Source of the DNA: Eublepharis macularius
Taxonomy: Eukaryota; Chordata; Lepidosauria; Squamata; Eublepharidae
Assembly: GCF_028583425.1 (NCBI RefSeq)
Contig: NC_072793.1
Coordinates: forward strand, 64,485,028 to 64,549,027
DNA length: 64,000 nucleotides
Reading direction: 5' to 3'
Every line of letters begins with the position of its first letter. Position 1 is the stretch's first letter. This document shows positions 11,461 to 21,171 of this stretch, piece after piece. The translations under genes were made by a program, and so were the position numbers. The notes beneath the pieces were generated by a model. The model saw only the letters and a list, made by a program, of their open reading frames with translations. It ran no database searches and was not told where the DNA came from.

Positions 11461-12110
11461 CACTGGCCGAATCCACACTACTTATTTGATTCTGCGGCTT
11501 TTTCGCAAGCGGTGCGCTATTCACGCAGATACTCACATGCTTTCCCGTTCCGCTTGTTCCCCGCCATCACCGCGCCACTATTGCGCCTTCTCTCCAAACC
11601 ACGTGATATTCGTGGAAATCCGTTTTCTTCCCTTTTTTTTAAACAGTGCATAATGGTCGGTATACCAGTAAACCAACCCTAGTGAGCAGCGGTTTGCGCG
11701 GGAAAAGAAACGGTCACCAGAGCATGCGCATGTCGCACAGGGACCGTTTCCCTATTGAGTTCCCCAATTTTCAAGAGTGTGAGGTGCTAAGCTGAGCAAT
11801 CCTGTATTTCCAACAACGGTTGTCTCCAGTGAACAGCAGGTGCAGGAAACAAATTCAAGATATCAGTATGCCGGATAATTGACCCCTTTTTTTAAAAAAA
11901 AGGGAAGTGCCATGCGCCGTCAATTCTGATGGCATAGGATGGAACCGCCCACGGTAACGCTGTACTTGGTGGCGTGTGGAGAACTGATTGCGCCATGAAG
12001 ACGCACTGGAAGGGTGGATGTGAGGATGCACAGCCTGGTAGCGGAATAAAGGCGATTGCCACAACAGCGCAAGATAAGCGGAAGATGAGTGAGTGTGGAT
12101 TTGCCCACTG
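11461..12110 (+). mobile_element. MITE with CACTGGCCGAATCCACACT ends
   Basis: The left end CACTGGCCGAATCCACACT pairs with an inverted right end reading CAGTGGGCAAATCCACACT (3 mismatches in 19). No convincing target duplication is visible, so the superfamily is unassigned. The 650-bp interior is not coding. Confidence 0.65.
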
Positions 12111-12404
12111 AAAGCCACTGATCATGTACCGTCACAAAAAGATTTTATCCTCTAGCATCTAACCCATATAAGTCAACACAGACCCATAAAGGAAAAACTG
12201 TATCTTAGTCTCTGAATAATTCTCATATCTGATGTAAAAGAAAGCTAAAACAGTGAGAATCTGTGTTCATTGCACCATTGTGTTATGCTTTGCTTTCATT
12301 GAAGTCACCTTACATTTCCATGGTGGGATAGTAATATGAGTCATTGCATGATGCAAGACAGTTGCTTGTGTAGCATCATCTGAAACCTGTCTGCTTAAGG
12401 GTGG

Positions 12405-12575
12405 GCAGTAGCTCTGTAGTAGCAGAGCATATATTTTGCATTCAGATAGTCCCAGCAGGTTCAGTCTCTGGCCTCTTCAACTGAAGGATGTTAGGAAGTA
12501 GTGGTTTGGAAAGGCCTCTGCTAGGAGAGGTCAGAATAGAAAGTACTAGGCTAGATCAAGGGTGGGAAGAGGGTA
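12405..12575 (+). repeat. tRNA-derived SINE (second family), diverged
   Basis: A diverged copy of a SINE whose head reads 'gtagctctgtagtagcagag' and 'gtcccagcaggttcagtctc', followed by 'ggcctctgctaggagaggtc' and 'ctaggctagatcaagg'. This differs from the 'gtgtagtggtta' SINEs. Related minus-strand copies are at 29015-29095 and 63268-63362. Confidence 0.65.
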
Positions 12576-13595
12576 GATTGTTGTCCACTGGAGGTTCACT
12601 GACCAACTTCTGTGTACCAGCTGCTGATATGCTTGCAAATAATGCTGTGATTGCTAGACCTTGATCTGATTTCTTCTAAGCCAGTGTGCACAAGATCTGA
12701 TCACAGGTTAATTAGGCCTTAACTGTTTAAAGATAAGCATTCGCCTTTACTTTGTAAATTTTATAACAAACCAGGGAATTCTAGCAGTAACAAAAAGTAG
12801 ATCATTCAAGACAGCACTCACACTATCCCTAGGCTGGACAGACCAAGATCTGACTCTCAATATAGGCCAGCTTTTTGTTCCTGTGAGACAGCACCACTCA
12901 CGACTACGAGCTGCTTTTAAGTTCAGCCCCCCATAGCTGAATAGACAGATTAGGTCCTGTGAAATGGGTGAGCTCTTAAGCAAAGACAGTAGCTGGACTC
13001 TTTGTAAATAGTTGGTAACAGTGAATTTTAATTAAAGCCTCTTTTAGATACTTTACAGAAGAGACCTTTTAAAGAATATGTTGTGGAAAACTGGATCCTA
13101 ATCTCCAGAAACACCAAAGTTTCCAGTTAGGGAAACTGCTTTCATGTGAACAGGAAGCTGATGGTTGCAGTATTTCTACTTTCCTTGCTCAGGTCCATAG
13201 TTTGGCTTACTGTAGAGAGCTTGGAAAAAGGGACCAGCTAAAAATAAAGAGAAATTTGATAAACATATGCTTTAATGAATCATCTAACCAAATAGTTGTG
13301 GGAGACACTAAAACCTTACAAAACATCACAAAATATGCTGTTGATTACTGAATCCTTTCATTGCGGTGGTGGACTAATAACCTAATAAGAACCACCTCTT
13401 ACTAACTTTGTTTCTATGGTGCATAACATAAGAATGCATAAAACCCTCTCTACATCTCACATATCTTTTGGATTACAGTATAAATAAAGGGTTTTTTCCC
13501 TTGTGACAAATGCAGCAATCCTAAACACATCTACTTACAAGTAAACCTCATTTTGTTCTATGGAGTTAATCCCAAGAAACTATTCTTAGGTATGA
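12576..13595. other. No gene recognised
   Basis: AT-rich sequence without supportable exons, RNA genes or clear element ends. Confidence 0.45.
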
Positions 13596-13603
13596 GGTCA
13601 AAA

Positions 13604-13946
13604 TAGGGTTGCCAGGTCCCTGTACCCTCCCAGCAGGAAAGGGGGTGGGGACCCAGAACTCACCTTACTTTTCTTCTTTGTGTGCGCACAAAGTGTGCAT
13701 GCGGTCCTGGGCCTATGTGATGACGTCACTTCTGGGAAGTGACGTCATCATGCAGGCCTGGGAATGTGCCTGTGCTGCACACTGTTTGGGGCCCAAATCA
13801 GCCCGCTGCAAAGCTTGGGAACACTCTCAGGGTGGTGCGATGACATCACTCCTACCCCAGCAGCGCACCTGGGAGGCCTGTTCCCTCGCCTCCCCCCCCC
13901 CCCCACCAGCCAGGGAGTGGTGGCGGGGGATGAGATGGCAACCCTA
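13604..13946 (+). mobile_element. hAT-type MITE (TAGGGTTGCCA family), copy 2
   Basis: The best preserved copy of the family. It has perfect 11-bp inverted ends TAGGGTTGCCA (13604-13614) and TGGCAACCCTA (13936-13946), and an exact 8-bp TSD GGTCAAAA (13596-13603 and 13947-13954). The 343-bp interior includes a perfect palindrome with 15-bp arms (13718-13732 and 13736-13750) carrying two CRE sites TGACGTCA, at 13721-13728 and 13740-13747, and a C run near 13893-13906. No coding capacity. Confidence 0.92.
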
Positions 13947-13954
13947 GGTCAAAA

Positions 13955-15845
13955 CCACATAAAAATTAGCCTGCATTTCTACATTTTATTGAACAGACTT
14001 GCCACTATCAATGAAAGAAACACAAAATGGATTGTAGGACTGCATAATTACAAAAACTCAGTAGCACACGGACTGGTTATATCTCATCTTATTAACTAAT
14101 CCTCCAGTGAAAAGGGATTTGCCTAAAGAAACTGCACAGCTCTTCCTCATTCATAATTGTTATTGTGGCTGACTTGATACCTTGGTATCATTTCCAAGTG
14201 GTTTATCATCATTGTAATATTTCTAAAGTTGTAAAAAAAATACACATTTTAAAAATCAGTCAAATTTCTATGCTGTTTCTGTTCCTAGTTGTATAATTTG
14301 GTATGAAGAACTGAGCTGCCCTATAAATGATATGAACTATAAAAACAAAGTACTTGTAGATCAAAATATTGTCTATTAAGTCTGAGAAATTGGACCAGAA
14401 AATAATATAGGACTAAGTCTTGTGTTTTCCAGGCATGTTCATGTAGTAGCAACAAGTCACACAGCACCCATATGCATTGCACATTACCACTGAATTATTC
14501 AGGATATATTAGTCTGGGATCAGGATTTTCTTGGTGGATGAGCTGTATCTGTAGATATCCATTTGATCAAATTTCCTTTATTGTTATACTTGGAATAAGT
14601 GTAGTCATTTGCATTTTGGACAATTTCACTTAATTCATTTCCAGCCCTTGTATGTACGTACTGAAACAGGCTCAGTCCGCTATCTGTAGTCAATTAGATT
14701 GTGATGGCTATTTCAAAAACTAGCTTGACTAAAAATCCAATTCCTTTTTGACATCAACATCATTTTTCAATTATTGGCATCATCATTGTTGCCATGTTAA
14801 ATTTTGTAGCCTCATAATTAGAAATCTTACAGTTTAATCCTAAAAGGAGTTATACTTTTTCTAAAACCGTTAACTTCAGAGGATTTAGAAGGGTGTCGCT
14901 CTGTTTTGGATTGCACTGTTTATAACTGTAGTGTGTTGGTCCTCCTGGCTTGCCAAATTAGGTAGTATAGAGCAGTTTCACTTTCTGCTTCCAGTTCAGT
15001 TTGGGTCCTCCTGATAGCAGCCATTTCACTTCAAGGTTTCTTCCAGATGTCAGCTGTTTGTTATGTACTCTCTGTGATACTTAACTGTAATCAACAATTG
15101 CAGTAACTCTTTTTCATGATATCCTGTAGATAAATCTGTGAGCATTTTAAGGCATATTTGCACAAGATGTTTTTTAAAAAAAAATTCACCTCAAATCAAA
15201 TAGGTATAAAAATAGCTCATGCCATAGAACAAATTAACTGACTCCTATCCTGAATAGTTCTTTTTCTGGCTTTAGTGTGAGAATTAGTATTATCATCTTC
15301 TTTTTAGACAAATATCTCACAGTCTTTCATCCTAGTCATTGTCCTGCTATTCTACCTCTGCTATCAAAGATTTTTTCTTTCTCTCTTGTTGTTTAGATTA
15401 ACATTGAATATAAAAAAAATTACTCATCCATTCTAATTAACACCAAATTTGTTTTTTGTCAGGTCCCCCCCCCCCCCACTCCCAAGCCCTTGAATATCTA
15501 TAGACTGCCAACATTTAGCAACGGAGCTAATTCTGAGAAGTATTTGTACCTTGTAATGGAATAGTATGTAGTGCAGTATAGCAGTACAGACGGTTATGCC
15601 ATCATTAATATTTGAGGCAATATAAATGGAGTCACTTGGAGATTTGACATCAGTTTAATCATTTTATAAACAATGAGGTTTTTAGTCAGAGCCATTAACT
15701 GTAATTATCTAATGAATATGCTGTTCTTTGAAAGTCTGCTTTTCTTCATATTCAGTCCCACATATTTTGCTGATTGATTTACCATTTCCCGTGACACTCC
15801 TTTCCTTCCTGTCTATAGCACCAAGTCCGTTGTCCTTGCTTACCG
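13955..15845. other. No gene recognised
   Basis: AT-rich non-coding sequence; a homopolymer C run is present near 15465-15478. I see no supported gene. Confidence 0.45.
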
Positions 15846-16093
15846 TCACCAAGGGCCAAGCTACAAGTGACGATTGAAACAGGTTGGACACTTGTCAGCT
15901 TCCCTCAAGTTTTGATGGGAAATGAAGGCATCCTAGACTTGCAGCTCAGCTCTCTGACTGCTGTCCAATGGACTTTTCAACTGTCACTTGTCCAACATTC
16001 TGCCAAGCTGCCTACATTTCCTATCAAAACTTGAGGGAAGCTGACAAGTGTCCAACCTGTGTCATTTGTCACTTTTAGTTTGGCCCTTAGTGA
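15846..16093 (+). mobile_element. Fold-back MITE with about 80-bp inverted arms
   Basis: The left arm (15846-about 15930, starting TCACCAAGGGCCAAGC) and right arm (about 16008-16093) are inverted copies with a few mismatches. Each includes 'ttccctcaagttttgat' and the phrase 'aggttggacacttgtcag'. The spacer is under 80 bp. I could not find a convincing target duplication, so the superfamily is left open. Confidence 0.8.
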
Positions 16094-16997
16094 GAATGTG
16101 TTACAAAAGACACTTTGAATATTTCCCAGTTAGAGAAGCTTGACCCCAGTATACAGAAAAGTCACTCTTCAGGCAAAGAAATAGTAGAAAGAAAAAGAGA
16201 GAAATCTGAATCTAAAATGTTACTTTCCCTATCATATGACCAGCTTGTCCAGCATCATGTGTGCCTGGATATATGAGGTCAGGCCTCCATCAAGAGGGAC
16301 ACAAGAGAAGGACACAAGGGAAGAGAGAAGAAAGATTTGAGTACCATAGCACCTTAAAAGACCAACAAGATTTTCCAGGGACGAGAGGAGGGGGTCAGAG
16401 AGGCATCCCCACATTCAACAGGACCATCTGGCTCATCAGGAAAATTACACATACACATAATGACATGCAGCACCCCCAAGGTCCAGGCATGCTCAGTCAC
16501 CTGTTTCAACACAGGGAATCTGGGCTGCTCTGAAGCAGCACATGAAACCCTCTCTTGTGACTTTGATCCTGAAGTGCAGTAGATTGGCATAAAGTTTGCT
16601 GCACTTAAATTTGCCCCCCGCCCCCAATCTGCTCATTAAAGCAGGGCCTTTGGTGTAATTCATCATCAGACTAAGACTATTGGGCTTTTTTAAAAAATCT
16701 GGTTTAAAGGAAGGAGAAAAGAAATCTGAAATAAAAAATTGAGGGATTAACTCCCCTCCAATAATAGCTGTAGCTATTATTGCTGTGTGCTTGTAGCTTT
16801 AAGAAATGAATGCCCTCAGCGGCTGTTGCTAGGCAACTATGACAGTACTGCTAGCCTTCAAACTCTGGTTTCTGTCAGTAAAAGGCAGTGGGAGGGGACC
16901 AGGCTTGGCAGGAACACAGGTGACGTTGCTACAACGCACCTTGTATGACTCACCCAGACCCAGATGCTTGCTACTGTTCAATAGTAGCCACCCAACG
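16094..16997. other. No gene recognised
   Basis: No exon or element ends are supportable. A short palindrome 'aataatagctgtagctatta' lies near 16758. Confidence 0.45.
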
Positions 16998-17615
16998 AAA
17001 GTAAAGTGTTGTGGAATGTTTATAGTTTCAGACTAGTATATGGGAAACCCAGTTTCAAATCCCTGCTCTGCCACAGTGCTCAGTGGGTAACCTTGGGCCA
17101 GTTACATACTCTCAGCATAGCCTACCTCACATGTTGTTATCAGAAGAAAATGGAGGAGATAAGAGTTGCCATGTCTGTCTTGGCAACCAGCAGAGAGGTG
17201 AGGACTGTGAGGAGTGGAGGAACCATGGGCAGATGAGGGGGCGGGGCTTACTGGCTGCTGAGCGTGCTCCCCAGCAATGTAATCACATTTCTGGCCTGTC
17301 CAAACTGTTCGTTTGGTGGCAAAAACTCTTATGGCTTCCAGGTGTGAGGGATGTGACATCAGCACAACTGCCAGCTATATCATTACATCATCAGCAAATG
17401 TAGGCATAGGGCAATGAGTTCCCTGTTTTCCCCTTTATTTCTCCCCCACCAGCCAGGTGAATGGTGTATGTGGGGGTAGCAGCTGTGGGGGGAAACACCC
17501 ATCCCCACTAAGAGAACGGCAGCCCTGGGAGGAGAGAATGATGTAAGCAGCTTAAGGTCCCCATTGTTGAGAAATGCAGTGAATGAAGTAAATAAATAAT
17601 AAATATAGCTGAAAG
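16998..17615 (+). repeat. tRNA-derived SINE split by a MITE
   Basis: Head and body occupy 16998-17159 ('cccagtttcaaatccctgct', 'gtaaccttgggccagttac', 'agcctacctcac') and the tail 17528-17615 ('gatgtaagcagcttaagg', 'gaagtaaataaataataa'). The middle, 17160-17527, is a hAT MITE. The SINE type matches the one at 36618. Confidence 0.8.
17160..17527 (+). mobile_element. hAT-type MITE (TAGGGTTGCCA family), copy 3
   Basis: Ends are diverged versions of the family termini (left TAAGAGTTGCCA; right ...GGCAGCCCTG). The exact 8-bp TSD GGAGGAGA (17152-17159 and 17528-17535) comes from SINE sequence. The 368-bp interior holds a GC-rich segment ('ggcggggctt') and a decayed CRE-like 'gtgacatcagc'. Confidence 0.85.
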
Positions 17616-18045
17616 GGGGTGGGGGCGCAGATAGAAATGTAGATTGGTTGGTGGGAAGGGGAGAAGGAAGAAGGGAAAGCATATGGAAGTTGCCAGGAGG
17701 AGAAAAATAGGAAATAGTGCAGGGAAAGGGTTACAAGGGAAAATGTTCCCTGTGCAGTCCTTGTGTGTTCACCACTGTGTAACTGGGCCCAGCCTAACAG
17801 CTGGCTCTCCACACCTGGGTCATAGTTTTCCCAGATAGAGGCTGCCAGGGAGAGGTAAATGGGGAAAGCTGAAGATGAATGGGGGCACAGACACAAGTAG
17901 GCTGACTGATAGGCATGAAGGAAAGAGGGAAGTAGGGAAGGGGGAAAGTATGGAGGTTGTCAGGGAAGGAATATAAGAAACAATGGGGGAGGGGGAAATG
18001 AGATGACCCCTGCCCTGCAAGTCCTTGTGGGTCCCATGCTTATTC
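17605..18045 (+). repeat. Tandem-unit dispersed repeat (two units)
   Basis: Two imperfect units of about 210-230 bp (about 17605-17835 and 17838-18045) share the order 'agctgaa', 'gggggcgcagat' or 'gggggcacagac', purine-rich 'aggaagaagggaaagcat', 'gttgccagg' or 'gttgtcagg', and 'agtccttgtg'. Related minus-strand units flank the second DIRS on both sides (43775-44063 and 55348-55460). The family name is unknown to me. Confidence 0.65.
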
Positions 18046-19224
18046 AATCAGAATTTTCTTCCATTCCATTTTTTGGGTTTCTTAACCCGTTACTAATGTT
18101 GCAATCAATTTTATAGAAAGTGGTGTGTGAATTATTCAGAGACTTTCCCCCCAGCTTGTCTTACTAATAACTGAAACACCTTTCCTACACACAACTCGCT
18201 GTGGACTCTTTCTCACATGAGGTTCACTGACCACATTAAAAGGAACTGGGAACTGTTGCAGGGAACTGCTGCAGGAGCAGATAGAGAAACCAGATAGACT
18301 GCTAAAGAAATGTTGATGGAAAGAGAAGTTTGGAATGGACAACTCCATAACCTTTTGGAGGCTACTATGTGCTTCAGGGATTACTTATATATTATATTCT
18401 TCTTGGTATATATTCTCTCAGAGGTACTCAGAAATTACCAGTACAGCCACTTCCAAACCCACTGTTCTTAATTACTATTATGTGTATACAGATTAAGATG
18501 TCTCACCAGTTGTATGTCATATATTACTGAAAGTGAATGCACTTGGTGAGTGAATGATAGTCTGAGAGGAAACATGATTATTAATGAAAACTTCTTTTAT
18601 AAAAAATAGTCTCTAAAAAGGGAATGGCAACAACTAGGCTGCCTGTAATAAACATACTGCCCTTACTTGCAGTCTTTAAGTGAAAAACAAGCTGGGGGCC
18701 TACAAGGAATTATGGTGGGGGCCATTTAGATATCTTCCTTTTCACAGAGATTTCTCATATCCAGATTCTATACACTGCAGGGGCTTGAGCAGGCTAAGCT
18801 CTCCCCTTAATTTTGTATTTAACTTATTCACTGTGAATGGTCTGCGTTTGCTGAATTTTTAATTGGCATGGGAGACAACCTCTATCACACAGTGATCTCT
18901 AGGTAAAATCTGTAATACAAACAAAAAAGAGGCTTTTGCTTATGATTTTATTAGAATTTATTCTTAATACTGGAAGAATACTTCTTAATACTGAAAGTAT
19001 GTCTTTGTTTTCTTCTAAAATACTGCTTTCCAGGCAAGGCAAATGTATTGATTTTCTAGAACTTCTTTCATCCTATAATGTTGAGTAATCGATTCATATT
19101 TTTTTATTTAATACTACATTGCTGTCTCAGCGCTCACAAGATAGCAAACAGTTTAAAACGATTACAACAATCATATTTAATAAAATACAGTAAAAACAAT
19201 TCAATAAATACAAACACTGGAGAA
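18046..19224. other. No gene recognised
   Basis: AT-rich; no supportable feature. It ends at the left terminus of the DIRS element. Confidence 0.45.
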
Positions 19225-19280
19225 AAACAGGGTTTCTCACCTGTAACTGTTGATCGTCGAGTCTCTTCTGTGCAGACACA

Positions 19281-19435
19281 CATTGGGACTGCGCAGGCGC
19301 AGGCCAGCCGCGGAGAAGATTCTTTTAGCTTCTAGAAATGTGACGGGGACGTTCGGGCCCACCGCGCATGCGCGCCGGTGTTCCCGCCAATTTTGAAGTA
19401 CAAGTACCCGAACGTCCCCGGCATTCCCTCAGTTC
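19281..19435. repeat. DIRS inverted terminal repeat (element 3' side)
   Basis: Inverted copy of 24801-24955 with one mismatch seen ('gacgttcggg' versus 'gacattcggg'). It contains the GC-rich palindromic segment 'gcgcatgcgcgcc'. Confidence 0.9.
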
Positions 19436-19496
19436 ACCTGAGCCGCCTGAGAAACAATGGAGAAACCAAGCACTCACAGCGGGGCAGGTGGGAGGG

Positions 19497-19592
19497 AATG
19501 TGTGTCTGCACAGAAGAGACTCGACGATCAACAGTTACAGGTGAGAAACCCTGTTTATCGTCGTCGTCCTTCTGTGCAGCCCCACATTGGGA
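19497..19592. repeat. DIRS internal complementary region
   Basis: The left half, 19497-19556, is the exact reverse complement of the outer left end 19225-19284. The right half, 19557-19592, is the reverse complement of the outer right end 24948-24983. In DIRS-1 such a region is thought to template joining of the two ends into a circle. It lies between the recombinase stop and the 3' repeat. Confidence 0.92.
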
Positions 19593-19632
19593 GAATAGCT
19601 AGCATCTCACCAATGGGGGCGGGCGTGAGTGT

Positions 19633-21171
19633 CTATGTGAACAGAGAGTGCAGAACAGCCGTGCCAACAGCGGATTCACGGCGTGCATTCACGTCTATGG
19701 AATAATGTTTAATGAAAGTGTCAGCGGTAGACCACGTTGCAGCTTGGCAGACGTCTTGGAGTGGCACTCCTCGCAGGAAGGCAGCAGAGGCAGCTTGTGC
19801 TCGAGTAGAATGAGCAGTAATCGACAACGGGCACCGAACTCCAGCTTGCTGATAACAAAGTTTAATTGCAGACACAATCCAGCGAGAAATGGACTGGGCA
19901 GAAGCTGGCGAGCCCTTGCGAGGGCCAGAGTAACATAAAAACAAGGCAGGAGACTTCCTGAAACACTTGGTGCGATGTAAATAAAACAATAAAGCACGTT
20001 TCACATCCAATGTGTGTAGAGTACGTTCCTCTGGGGAAGAGGGTGTAGGAAAAAAGGAAGGAAGGACCACCTTTTGACGCAGGTGAAATTTTGAAACCAC
20101 CTTGGGCAGGAACTGCATACTAGTGTGGAGCATGACCGTACCGGGGAAAAATTGCAGGAAGGGGGGGTCACACCTCAGAGCAGACAACTCCCCAACCCGC
20201 CTGGAGGAAGTGACTGCAACCAAAAAGGCCACCTTCTGTGTGAGCAGAGGCAAGGGACAGGTAGACAGGGGCTCAAAAGGGGAGAGCATCAGACGGGAGA
20301 GCACCAGGGTCAGGCTCCACTGAGGAATAGGATGGGCCCTAGGAGGAAAGGACTTTAGTAGGCCCTTCAGGAACTGTTTGGACAGCCAATGTGCAAACAC
20401 AGTCCTCCCATCAATCTGCTCATGGAAGGCAGAGATAGCAGCCATGTGCACCTTAACACTGGAGAACGCCAGGCCCTGGGAGCACAGGTCCAGGAGGTAC
20501 TCCAGAATGACAGGCAGCGGACAAGTGAAAGGGGAAACCCCTTTGGGGGCTAACCACCTAGAGAAACGTGACCACTTCCTCTGGTAGGACAACCTGGGAG
20601 ACGGTTTTCGGGCATTCAGAATCACATTAAGCACCCTAGTGGAGAGGCCTAGTCTGGGGCGCAGAGGAGCCAGGCAGTCAGATTTAGCACTGCCACATCG
20701 TGATGCCACACTCCGTCCCTGAGTAGCAGGTCCGGGGCGTGTGGCAGCGGGAGATACCGCCCCTGTGACAGGGAAAGTAAAAGGGGGAACCAATCCTGGC
20801 GAGGCCACCGAGGGGCAATCAGGATACAATGGGTTCGGAAGGCCCTGACCCTGGAGAGGACCTTGTGAAGGAGCGGGAAGGGCGGGAAGGCGTAAAAGAG
20901 CCCTGGAGACCAGGGTATCTGGAAGGCATCCCCCAGTGAACGATGGCCAATCCCGGCCCGGGAGCAAAACAGCGGGGCTTGTCTGTTGTGGGCTGTGGCA
21001 AAGAGGTCGACCAACGGCGTGCCCCATGTGCGGAAAACCTTGTGGAGATAAACCGTGTTGAGGGACCACTCGTGCTGGGGCAAAAACACCCTGCTCAGCG
21101 TGTCTGCTGCCGTGTTGTTCTCCCCCGCAATATGAATGGCCCTGGGCAGGACGTTGTTGGCAATGGCCCAA
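19633..21171 (-). CDS. DIRS tyrosine recombinase (YR)
   Basis: The frame is 512 codons from a non-ATG first codon. The first internal ATG is codon 49 and is a more likely start. The recombinase core begins near residue 185, just after the upstream RT frame ends, so the first 174 codons overlap RT in another frame. Catalytic residues are visible: arginine in TSSRRVGEL (R324/R325), HSTR (H454, R457), and KHYSID with the nucleophile Y490. A conserved AATWSTADTF block precedes the tyrosine. The enzyme would integrate a circular DNA copy at the target without a TSD. All catalytic positions are intact. Confidence 0.9.
   Translation of the reverse strand: MGHCQQRPAQGHSYCGGEQHGSRHAEQGVFAPARVVPQHGLSPQGFPHMGHAVGRPLCHSPQQTSPAVLLPGRDWPSFTGGCLPDTLVSRALLRLPALPAPSQGPLQGQGLPNPLYPDCPSVASPGLVPPFTFPVTGAVSPAATRPGPATQGRSVASRCGSAKSDCLAPLRPRLGLSTRVLNVILNARKPSPRLSYQRKWSRFSRWLAPKGVSPFTCPLPVILEYLLDLCSQGLAFSSVKVHMAAISAFHEQIDGRTVFAHWLSKQFLKGLLKSFPPRAHPIPQWSLTLVLSRLMLSPFEPLSTCPLPLLTQKVAFLVAVTSSRRVGELSALRCDPPFLQFFPGTVMLHTSMQFLPKVVSKFHLRQKVVLPSFFPTPSSPEERTLHTLDVKRALLFYLHRTKCFRKSPALFLCYSGPRKGSPASAQSISRWIVSAIKLCYQQAGVRCPLSITAHSTRAQAASAAFLRGVPLQDVCQAATWSTADTFIKHYSIDVNARRESAVGTAVLHSLFT

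Noticed and set aside
11461..12110. Assignment of this MITE to hAT
   Set aside because: No 8-bp flanking duplication can be found despite good inverted ends.
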